Positions 1 through 5,280 of a stretch of 6,602 nt of DNA are shown here, in pieces. The DNA is from CAYZJD01 sp964478455. GTDB lineage: Bacteria > Acidobacteriota > Terriglobia > Bryobacterales > Bryobacteraceae. The notes below the pieces were generated by a model. It searched no databases. It saw only the letters and a list, made by a program, of their open reading frames with translations, and was not told where the DNA came from. The DNA lies in assembly GCA_964478455.1 (NCBI GenBank), contig CAYZJD010000275.1:1-6602 (forward strand), given 5' to 3'. Position numbers and translations under genes: made by a program. The number at the start of each line of letters is the position of its first letter. Position 1 is the first letter of the stretch.

Positions 1-1349
1 GCGATGAGCAGGAACGCCGGCCACAGTTGGGCGAAGAGGCGGTCAACGGAGGTGCCGAGGAGCCAGCGAAGGTCCAACTGTGTCGCGACGTATGTGGCAT
101 AGAAAGCTGCCATCACCACCAGGATGGCGGATCCGGCGGCCGCGGCCCACGGGAGTTGCCGCGAGCCGCGCTCAAAGCGCAGCGCGGCCGCGAGGATTGC
201 CAGCAGCAGGATGGGGTGCGTCCAGGGGTCGCCAAGACGCCAGGCCTCGGCGGCGAAAGCCGACAAGACCTGCCAGTGGCGGCCAAGGTCGGAAAGCCTC
301 GCCAGCGTGTCCGCCGCCGACCGCGACAGGAAAGGGGGGCTCCCCGGCGCCAGGAAGAACTTGAAGTGCAGCGTCAAGAGCATGATGGGCAAGGCGCCGA
401 GCACAACGCGGAACCATCGCGCCAGGGCGGTTCGAAGGCCCAGCGCACGCCATTCCACCAACAGCAGGGCGACCATCAGCACGCCAAAGAACATCAGGCC
501 TTCGTTCTTCGTCCAGGCGGCGAATCCTCCGCAGGCGCCCGCAAGCACGAGGGCCGTGTTGCGGCGCTGCTCGAGCCTCGTTGCCCAAAGAAGCAGCGCT
601 ACAGCGCCCAGTTCGAAGAAGCTGAGTGGAACATCCGCGTACTGCCGCGGCCCCTGCCAAAGGTAACGGGAGGAAGCCAGCAACACGAGCCCGGCCAGCA
701 GTCCCGCGCTGGCGCATCGCAAGCGCGCGGCCGCGGACACAAGAAGCGCCGCGGCCGCTGCCTGAAACAACGCTGCCACGGCGATTGGGGCGGCGTCGGT
801 GACTTCGCCGGTGAATCTCCAACAGCGGGAGATGAAGCCAGAAACCAGCAGCGGATAGTAGGGATGCGTGTGTTCCAGAAGCGGGCTATAGGCAGACTTC
901 CAGGCGTCCCCCGGAGCGGCCAGCATCCTGGCGCGCAAATTCCAGATGCTCCACGCGTCCCAGTCGCCGGTGGGGTTGGCGTCTGACAGCGTGGCGAAGG
1001 CCAGCGCCGCGAGCGCGGCTCCGGCGCACAGCACGACGGCAAGGGCCCAGTTCCAGCGGAACGCACACTCGCCTCCGGCGCCGCCTTGCGGCGAGCGCAT
1101 GCGGACCGCCAGCCACGCCGCCGCTGCGAGCAACGCGGCCTCCAGACCGAGCCCGGTTGCCGGACTCTGAATACCCGCCAGCAGCAGAAGGAAATGCAGG
1201 GAGGAGACGAGTCCCATGCCGGCGCCCGCGCCCAGAGACGCTTCGAAGAGGACGGCCGCCCAGCGCGGCCGGCAGGATGGCGTTCCGAGCAAGGCCCTTA
1301 CGGCAAGCCACCCGGTAGCCACGGGCAGCCCGAGCACAACGGCCAGCAT
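1..1349 (-). CDS. GT-C superfamily integral membrane glycosyltransferase (ArnT/PMT-like), 3' end outside window
   Basis: The open frame runs from an ATG at 1349 off the left edge (449 codons seen). It is very hydrophobic, with roughly 10-12 predicted membrane helices, for example around residues 1-20, 32-58, 67-83, 101-121, 186-228, 241-256, 285-299, 312-330, 379-391 and 403-421. The loop after the helix at about 101-121 carries GDWDAWSIWNLRARML (residues 128-143), followed by HTHPYYPLL (160-168). YADVPL (237-242) and WTKNEG (279-284) come next. These match the pattern of polyprenyl-phosphate-sugar-dependent GT-C enzymes (GT39/GT83-like), where an acidic residue in the first large periplasmic loop is catalytic; D129 or D131 would be candidates. 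SVDRLFAQLWP near the left edge resembles the usual C-terminal part, so little is probably missing. Substrate and acceptor are unknown. The start follows the upstream gene's TAG by one base, with GGAGGG (complement of 1362-1367) 12 nt upstream, so translational coupling is likely. Confidence 0.8.
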   Translation of the reverse strand, partial: MLAVVLGLPVATGWLAVRALLGTPSCRPRWAAVLFEASLGAGAGMGLVSSLHFLLLLAGIQSPATGLGLEAALLAAAAWLAVRMRSPQGGAGGECAFRWNWALAVVLCAGAALAALAFATLSDANPTGDWDAWSIWNLRARMLAAPGDAWKSAYSPLLEHTHPYYPLLVSGFISRCWRFTGEVTDAAPIAVAALFQAAAAALLVSAAARLRCASAGLLAGLVLLASSRYLWQGPRQYADVPLSFFELGAVALLLWATRLEQRRNTALVLAGACGGFAAWTKNEGLMFFGVLMVALLLVEWRALGLRTALARWFRVVLGALPIMLLTLHFKFFLAPGSPPFLSRSAADTLARLSDLGRHWQVLSAFAAEAWRLGDPWTHPILLLAILAAALRFERGSRQLPWAAAAGSAILVVMAAFYATYVATQLDLRWLLGTSVDRLFAQLWPAFLLI

Positions 1350-1350
1350 G

Positions 1351-1782
1351 CTAGCCAGGCGCCCTCCGGAAGACAACGACTCCTCGGCCAAAGTCCTTCA
1401 CCACTACCAGGCCGTGACGCTGCGCGATCGAGACATAGTCGGCCGGTTTCGCGAAGTTTCCCAGCACCCAATCGGCGCGATGCTTGCCGGCGACGGGAGC
1501 GAGAATGCGCGGCGCCAGCGCGTACTGCGCGCCATAGAACGCCGTGCTGCCGCGAATCTCCCCGAACGGCACGTCGGAAAGGTAACCGACGACCGCGCTT
1601 TCCGGCAGCAGCGGCAGGACGTCGCGGAAGCGCGCCTGCTGCGTTTCGATTCCATGGCGGTCCATGTTCGCTTCCGCGAATACCCGGGCCGACCGGTAGA
1701 AGCCGAGCGAAGCCCACAACGACAGCGCGACCACGGCGGCAAGGGCGGCGGGTGTGTACCTCGAACGCATGCGCAGATGCAC
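1351..1782 (-). CDS. Small membrane-anchored protein of unknown function, paired with the glycosyltransferase
   Basis: This 143-residue protein has one hydrophobic segment (about residues 11-28, PAALAAVVALSLWASLGF) followed by a soluble part of about 110 residues. That is the architecture of an N-terminally anchored, probably periplasmic protein. The soluble part contains LPLLPESAVVGYLSD (56-70), YALAPRIL (87-94), DWVLGNF (104-110) and a C-terminal GLVVVKDFGRGVVVFRR. I do not recognise a named domain. The style resembles the soluble C-terminal tails of some membrane glycosyltransferases, so it may be a split-off domain or accessory subunit of the next gene; this is inference. The start is uncertain: GTG at 1782 gives 143 residues and ATG at 1770 gives 139. 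Neither has a clear Shine-Dalgarno. The stop TAG (1353-1351) is one base from the glycosyltransferase ATG. Confidence 0.72.
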   Translation of the reverse strand: MHLRMRSRYTPAALAAVVALSLWASLGFYRSARVFAEANMDRHGIETQQARFRDVLPLLPESAVVGYLSDVPFGEIRGSTAFYGAQYALAPRILAPVAGKHRADWVLGNFAKPADYVSIAQRHGLVVVKDFGRGVVVFRRAPG

Positions 1783-1936
1783 GAGAATAGCAGAACCGCG
1801 GCGTCATTTGCGATTGCGCGCAGGCGGCTTTGGCCGCAACCAAACCAGGAGAGGGGCTGAACCGGAAATCATCGCGCGACACAAAGAAAGCAGCCATTAG
1901 TAGTACAGAAGCTACACCCGCTATACTCAGGGTTTC
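1783..1936. promoter_or_regulatory. Divergent intergenic region between the envelope gene pair and thrC
   Basis: These 154 bases separate two divergently transcribed units and must hold both promoters. On the plus side TATACT (1922-1927) lies just before thrC. On the minus side TATTCT (complement of 1784-1789) lies directly before the GTG at 1782; if used, transcription would begin inside the annotated start and favour the ATG at 1770. A short hairpin GCGGC-TTTG-GCCGC spans 1824-1837. No convincing -35 boxes, riboswitch or leader peptide are visible. Confidence 0.45.
1922..1927 (+). promoter_or_regulatory. Putative -10 box (TATACT) of thrC, start-proximal
   Basis: TATACT fits the sigma-70 -10 consensus TATAAT at five of six positions. 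It ends nine bases before the ATG at 1937, so transcription would begin about 1934-1936 and the mRNA would be nearly leaderless. A weak -35-like TTAGTA sits at 1897-1902 (19 bp spacing). CAGGG (1928-1933, partly) is the only Shine-Dalgarno-like stretch and would be mostly untranscribed in this model. Confidence 0.35.
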
Positions 1937-3247
1937 ATGACAGCCGAGCTTGCGTGTTTCGAGGAGCGCTGCCGCGCGCGCTTCTCGATCACCGATGTCA
2001 TCTACTCCTGTCCGCGCTGCGGCGGTCTGCTGGAGTGCGTCTATCCGGGCCACCGCGCCGAGCCGGACCGGCTGAAGCGCCTGTGGCGCGAGCGGCGGAT
2101 GAGCAACCAGGTCCTCGATGCCAGCGGCGTGTGGCGCTATCGGGAAATCATCCCGTTTCTCGATGACTACGAACAGGTGGTGTCGTTGCGCGAGGGAAAC
2201 ACGCCGCTGCTAGAGGCGCCGCGGGCGGCCGCGTACGCCGGCCTCGACCGTCTCGCCTTCAAGCACCAGGGCTTCAACCCGACCGGCTCCTTCAAGGACA
2301 ACGGCATGACCTGCGGCGTCGCCCAGGCGCGACGGCTCGGCATGAAGCGCGTGGCCTGCGTTTCGACCGGGAACACCTCCGCATCGATGGCCGCCTACGC
2401 GAGCGCGGCGCGCCTCCAGCCCATCATCTTCATCCCGCACGGCAACATCTCTTACGGGAAACTCGCGCAGGCGCTCGAGTACGGCGCGCGCACGCTTCAG
2501 GTGGAGGCCAACTTCGACCAGATTCTGGCGCTCGTGCGCACGCTGGCCGAGCGTCTCGGCATCTATCTGCTGAACTCGATCAACCCGTTTCGCATCGAGG
2601 GGCAGAAGACGATCATCGTCGAGATGATGGACCAGCGCGACTGGAACCCGCCGGATTGGATCGTGCTGCCGGGAGGAAACCTCGGCAATACATCTGCCTT
2701 CGGCAAGGCGCTGCGCGAGATGGTGGAACTGGGGCTGATCCCGCGCAGCCCGCGTCTTGCGGTGATCCAGGCCGAGGGCGCGGCGCCGTTCTACCAGTTG
2801 ATGCGCTCGGCGGACCGCTCGGCGCTTCCCAAGGTGGACCGTCCGGAGACGCTGGCGACGGCGATCCGGATCGGCGATCCGGTGTCATGGCCCAAGGCGC
2901 TGAAGGAAGTGACGGTCTCGGGCGGCGTCGTCGAGCGAGTGAGCGAGCAGGAGATCGCGGACGCCAAAGCGCAGATCGGCTTGTGCGGGATTGGCTGCGA
3001 GCCGGCCTCGGCGGCTACCCTCGCCGGCATCCGCAAACTTCGGGTGGCGGGCGTGATGGAACGGGGCGCCGACGTCGTCGCGGTCCTCACCGGGAACCTG
3101 CTGAAAGATCCCGATTACATCCACCGCTATCACACCGGCCAGCTCGACGCCCCGGACGGCCGACGCCTCGCATCGACGTTCGGCAATCAACCGGAGGTCG
3201 TGCCAAACGACCCCGAAAGGATCGCGGCGCTTCTCAGCGAGGCGTAA
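1937..3247 (+). CDS. thrC: Threonine synthase, PLP-dependent
   Basis: The product is predicted to convert O-phospho-L-homoserine to L-threonine and phosphate, the last step of threonine biosynthesis, in the cytosol. The 436-residue protein starts with a zinc-ribbon-like segment (C7, C12, C25, C28 in CPRCGG). The REGNTPLLEAP stretch (85-95) then leads into the fold-type II PLP core. NPTGSFKDNGM (114-124) carries the Schiff-base lysine K120. STGNTSAS (143-150) forms the substrate loop, and PGGNLGN (245-251) is the phosphate-binding glycine loop. EGQKT (221-225), DWNPPDW (235-241) and AIRIGDPVSW (309-318) resemble plant/cyanobacterial-type threonine synthases. The plant N-terminal S-adenosylmethionine-binding extension is not evident, and the zinc-ribbon-like segment occupies that end. 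The start is supported because the first cysteine pair lies directly after it. No hom or thrB is nearby. The last 14 bp overlap the convergent paralog. Confidence 0.93.
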   Translation: MTAELACFEERCRARFSITDVIYSCPRCGGLLECVYPGHRAEPDRLKRLWRERRMSNQVLDASGVWRYREIIPFLDDYEQVVSLREGNTPLLEAPRAAAYAGLDRLAFKHQGFNPTGSFKDNGMTCGVAQARRLGMKRVACVSTGNTSASMAAYASAARLQPIIFIPHGNISYGKLAQALEYGARTLQVEANFDQILALVRTLAERLGIYLLNSINPFRIEGQKTIIVEMMDQRDWNPPDWIVLPGGNLGNTSAFGKALREMVELGLIPRSPRLAVIQAEGAAPFYQLMRSADRSALPKVDRPETLATAIRIGDPVSWPKALKEVTVSGGVVERVSEQEIADAKAQIGLCGIGCEPASAATLAGIRKLRVAGVMERGADVVAVLTGNLLKDPDYIHRYHTGQLDAPDGRRLASTFGNQPEVVPNDPERIAALLSEA

Positions 3248-4460
3248 CCAGCCCGCCGAGCTTGTCCTGCTCGGACGCCTCGACACGGGCAAACCGGGTG
3301 GCATAGGTGTCCAGGTACTTCAGCCCGGAGCTGGTGTTGAAGACAACAATGCGCTGCTCGCGGCTAAGAACGCCGTCCGCCAGCAGCCGCGGCAAGGCGG
3401 CAAGGCAGGCCGAGCCTTCGATGCCGAGCAGCAACCCTTCTTCGCGGGCAAATCGGATGCCGGCATCGAGCATGTCAGCGTCGCTCACGGCAACGGCAAA
3501 GCCGTTGCTGTCGCGCAGCACCTTCAGGATCAGGAAATCGCCGAGGGGCTTGGGAACCTTCAGCCCGGTAGCGATGGTCCAGGCTTTGTCCCAATCACGG
3601 CAGCTCTCGGCGCCGCGCTCGAACGCGTCCACCACCGGCCGGCAGCCCTCCGGCTGCACCACGATCATCTTCGGCCGTTTCGAGGAGATCCATCCCAGGC
3701 CCTCCATCTCCTCGAATGCCTTCCACATACCGATCAAGCCCACGCCTCCGCCGGTCGGATAGACGATGGCGTCGGGCAACTCCCAGCGGAGCTGCTCCGC
3801 CAGTTCGTAGCCCATGGTCTTCTTGCCCTCGACGCGGTAAGGCTCCTTCAGCGCGCCCATGTCGAACCATCCGTTGGCGGCAGCCGCCTCGGCCACCAGG
3901 CGGGCGCAATCGCCGATCAGCCCGTCCACCAGCGTGACCTCGGCTCCGAACGCCTTGCAATCAACGAAGCTCGCTTGCGATGCGTCGCACGGCAGGAAGA
4001 CCTTGGCCTCAATGCCCGCGGCCGCGGCGTAAGCCGCCAGCGCGCTCGCCGCGTTGCCGGTGGAAGCCACAGCCGCCACAGTGACGCCCAGCTCGGCCGC
4101 CATTGACACCGCGCACGAGAGTCCACGGGCCTTGAAGGAACCCGTGGGGTTCAGACCTTCGTTCTTGATCCAAAGGTCCTCCAGCCCGAGACCTGCGCCG
4201 AACCGCTGCGCGGGCGCCAGCGGCGTCATCCCCTCTCCGAGGGAGACCAGCGCCGCCGGCTTGCTCACCGGCAGCACCGGCGTGTAACGCCACATCGTGT
4301 TCGGCGCGTGGCTCAGCCATTCGCGGCTCCAGCCCTGGCGTGCCTTGTCAAGGTCGTAGCGGCAGAGGAGCGGGCCGCCGCACTGGCACAGGTTGTAGGC
4401 ACGGCCCGGTTCGTATATCCGCCGGCAGCGTGCGCATTCGAGGTGGGTCAGTGCGGTCAT
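3234..4460 (-). CDS. Threonine synthase-like PLP-dependent enzyme (divergent paralog)
   Basis: This 408-residue fold-type II PLP enzyme has an N-terminal zinc-ribbon-like segment (C9 and C12 in CARC; C25 and C27 in CQCGG). MWRYTPVLPV (56-65) and SLGEGMTPL (73-81) come next, then NPTGSFKARGL (104-114) with the Schiff-base lysine K110. STGNAASA (133-140) is the substrate loop and PTGGGVGLIG (235-244) the phosphate loop. KEPYRVEGKKT (205-215) parallels EGQKT in the upstream paralog. Many such proteins are annotated as threonine synthase, but K-A-R-G replaces the usual K-D-x-G after the lysine. Threonine dehydratases and related lyases also carry SFKxRG, so another amino-acid substrate is possible. 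The start is well supported: GGAG lies 6 nt upstream of the ATG. A promoter candidate precedes it in the region shared with vapB. The 3' end overlaps thrC by 14 bp on the opposite strand. Confidence 0.85.
   Translation of the reverse strand: MTALTHLECARCRRIYEPGRAYNLCQCGGPLLCRYDLDKARQGWSREWLSHAPNTMWRYTPVLPVSKPAALVSLGEGMTPLAPAQRFGAGLGLEDLWIKNEGLNPTGSFKARGLSCAVSMAAELGVTVAAVASTGNAASALAAYAAAAGIEAKVFLPCDASQASFVDCKAFGAEVTLVDGLIGDCARLVAEAAAANGWFDMGALKEPYRVEGKKTMGYELAEQLRWELPDAIVYPTGGGVGLIGMWKAFEEMEGLGWISSKRPKMIVVQPEGCRPVVDAFERGAESCRDWDKAWTIATGLKVPKPLGDFLILKVLRDSNGFAVAVSDADMLDAGIRFAREEGLLLGIEGSACLAALPRLLADGVLSREQRIVVFNTSSGLKYLDTYATRFARVEASEQDKLGGLVTPR
3256..3274 (+). other. Stem-loop just after the thrC stop, inside the converging gene
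   Basis: CCGAGC and GCTCGG form a perfect 6-bp stem with a 7-nt loop, beginning nine bases after the thrC TAA. No T-run follows, so it is not a canonical intrinsic terminator. It also lies inside the last codons of the opposite gene, where GC-rich inverted repeats can occur by chance. It is the only hairpin I see that could act at the thrC 3' end. Confidence 0.25.
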
Positions 4461-4465
4461 TCAGG

Positions 4466-4470
4466 ACTCC
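4466..4470 (-). promoter_or_regulatory. Ribosome binding site of the threonine synthase-like gene
   Basis: GGAGT (complement of 4466-4470) is six bases upstream of the ATG at 4460. It is the clearest Shine-Dalgarno in the window and fixes this start. The thrC and vapB starts lack an equivalent at normal spacing. Confidence 0.65.
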
Positions 4471-4474
4471 GATT

Positions 4475-4501
4475 ATCATACGTTCACTGGTCCATAGCCA
4501 A
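4475..4501 (-). promoter_or_regulatory. Putative promoter of the threonine synthase-like gene
   Basis: On the minus strand TATGAT (complement of 4475-4480) is a good -10 box. TTGGCT (complement of 4496-4501) is a moderate -35 box, but the spacing is 15 bp, shorter than the preferred 17. Initiation would be near 4468, giving a very short leader around the Shine-Dalgarno. The -10 box contains the heptamer ATGATAA read on this strand, which recurs at the vapB start. Confidence 0.4.
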
Positions 4502-4514
4502 CGGCATCCGTGCG

Positions 4515-4560
4515 GAGCATGCCATCATTCCCTCATGATTGTTATCATTGAGGCATGCTC
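4515..4560. promoter_or_regulatory. Nested inverted repeats at the vapB start: candidate autoregulatory operator and promoter
   Basis: GAGCATGCC (4515-4523) and GGCATGCTC (4552-4560) form a perfect 9-bp inverted repeat, and the right arm covers the vapB start codon. Inside it, ATGAT (4535-4539) and ATCAT (4544-4548) form a second inverted repeat around TGTT, extending imperfectly to CTCA/TGAG. TATCAT (4543-4548) can be read as a -10 box, which would place transcription start at or next to the ATG at 4555. RHH antitoxins typically bind paired short inverted repeats over their own promoter, so the location fits autorepression. No binding evidence exists here. Confidence 0.5.
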
Positions 4561-4803
4561 AGGACCCAGATTCAGCTTACGGAGAGCCAGGCAAGAGCGC
4601 TCCGCCAGATCTCGGCGGAGACGGGCAGGCCCCTGGCCGAACTCATCCGGCAGGGTGTCGAGATGTACCTGAGTTCGCAGTTCCGGCCGGATAGAAAACA
4701 GCGGCTGGAGCGGGCGCTTCGCGTGGCCGGCAAGTTCGCCTCCGGCTACTCAGATGGCAGCAGGGAGCACGACCGCTATCTGAGCGAGGCGTTTCGCCCA
4801 TGA
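4555..4803 (+). CDS. vapB: VapB-type antitoxin, ribbon-helix-helix DNA-binding protein
   Basis: This 82-residue protein is the predicted antitoxin of the pair with the next gene. RTQIQL (residues 3-8) fits the DNA-contacting beta strand of the RHH/CopG fold. The two helices follow: ESQARALRQISAETG (10-24) and RPLAELIRQGVEMYLSS (25-41). The C-terminal half ends with SGYSDGSREHDRYLSEAF (63-80), a toxin-binding tail of the kind seen in VapB antitoxins next to PIN toxins. The ATG is chosen because the beta strand follows it directly. GAGG lies only one base upstream, too close to be a normal Shine-Dalgarno, so a leaderless start is possible. The operator-like repeat overlaps this start. The stop overlaps the toxin ATG as ATGA. 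Confidence 0.88.
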   Translation: MLRTQIQLTESQARALRQISAETGRPLAELIRQGVEMYLSSQFRPDRKQRLERALRVAGKFASGYSDGSREHDRYLSEAFRP

Positions 4804-5213
4804 CGGTCTTCATCGACACGTCGGCGTTCTACGCGGTGCTGGATCGGGACGACTCCAACCACTCACGAGCGGCCGAAGTCTGGCGCCGCCTTCTACACAA
4901 AGGAGCCACGCTTCTCACCAGCAACTACGTGCTTGTGGAGACGGCCGCGCTGATCCAGCACCGTCTGGGGCTTGCCGCTCTGCGTACGTTTCACGAAGAC
5001 GTGGCGCCGCTGCTCACGGTGCACTGGGTGACCGAGGGGGAACACCAGAGTGGGATGGAAGCAGTGCTCGCGGCCGCTCGCAAGAGACTGAGCCTTGTCG
5101 ATTGCGTGAGCTTCCGGCTCCTGCGGGAGACAGGGGTGCGTTCCGTGTTCTGTTTCGATCAGCACTTCCGGGAACAAGGCTTCGAGACGGTCACTGGCGC
5201 GGGAGAGTTCTGA
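4800..5213 (+). CDS. vapC: VapC-type toxin, PIN-domain ribonuclease
   Basis: This 137-residue single-domain PIN protein is a predicted Mg2+-dependent endoribonuclease. VapC toxins cleave tRNA or rRNA and halt translation until neutralised by the cognate antitoxin. The expected acidic residues are all present: D6 in VFIDTSAFYA, E47 in LVETAAL, D101 in LSLVDCVSF and D120 in FCFDQHF. Length is normal for the family and no lesion is seen, so the toxin looks intact and active. It overlaps vapB by four bases (ATGA), and a GAGG at 4786-4789 lies 10 nt upstream, which fits translational coupling. Its RNA target cannot be told from sequence. No transposon remnants or attachment sites flank the pair. 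Confidence 0.92.
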   Translation: MTVFIDTSAFYAVLDRDDSNHSRAAEVWRRLLHKGATLLTSNYVLVETAALIQHRLGLAALRTFHEDVAPLLTVHWVTEGEHQSGMEAVLAAARKRLSLVDCVSFRLLRETGVRSVFCFDQHFREQGFETVTGAGEF

Positions 5214-5267
5214 CAGACCACAAGCCCTCCGGCCCGGCTTCAGGAAACATACAGGCGGTCCCCGGTT
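5214..5267. other. Short convergent intergenic gap between vapC and the acyltransferase gene
   Basis: These 54 bases lie between two convergent genes and should contain termination signals for both. I see no strong hairpin with a T-run. The best candidate is the CCGG-TTTTAG-CCGG element followed by TTTTA that continues into the next gene's end; its stem is only four pairs. Confidence 0.35.
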
Positions 5268-5280
5268 TTAGCCGGTTTTA
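5262..5280. repeat. Tandem duplication of a 10-bp unit covering the acyltransferase stop codon
   Basis: CCGGTTTTA occurs at 5262-5270 and again at 5272-5280, a 10-bp period. Read on the minus strand, the first copy supplies the codons for the C-terminal PKTG and the second supplies the TAA. The two CCGG blocks could also pair as a short hairpin followed by TTTTA on the plus strand, a weak terminator for vapC. Confidence 0.5.

Noticed and set aside
27..986. Plus-strand open frame of 319 codons
   Set aside because: Its product is low-complexity (rich in R, G, Q, P) with no domain. It lies antisense to the glycosyltransferase frame, which has clear membrane helices and motifs. It is a GC-rich shadow.
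599..1311. Two minus-strand open frames at 599-1066 and 886-1311
   Set aside because: They are on the same strand as the glycosyltransferase but in other frames, with arginine/serine/proline-rich products. The long hydrophobic frame from 1349 covers the whole stretch and explains it.
1783..1936. Threonine-related riboswitch or leader-peptide attenuator before thrC
   Set aside because: No short open frame rich in Thr/Ile codons and no terminator/antiterminator pair is visible. The likely -10 box sits too close to the start codon to leave a leader.
1298..2053. Minus-strand open frame of 251 codons spanning the divergent region
   Set aside because: It crosses the start of thrC and both promoters, and is out of frame with the small membrane protein and the glycosyltransferase. 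Its product looks like shadow translation.
4555..5213. Toxin-antitoxin pair as part of a mobile island
   Set aside because: No integrase, transposase, tRNA gene, direct-repeat boundary or obvious base-composition change flanks the pair. Mobility is common for vapBC but is not shown here.
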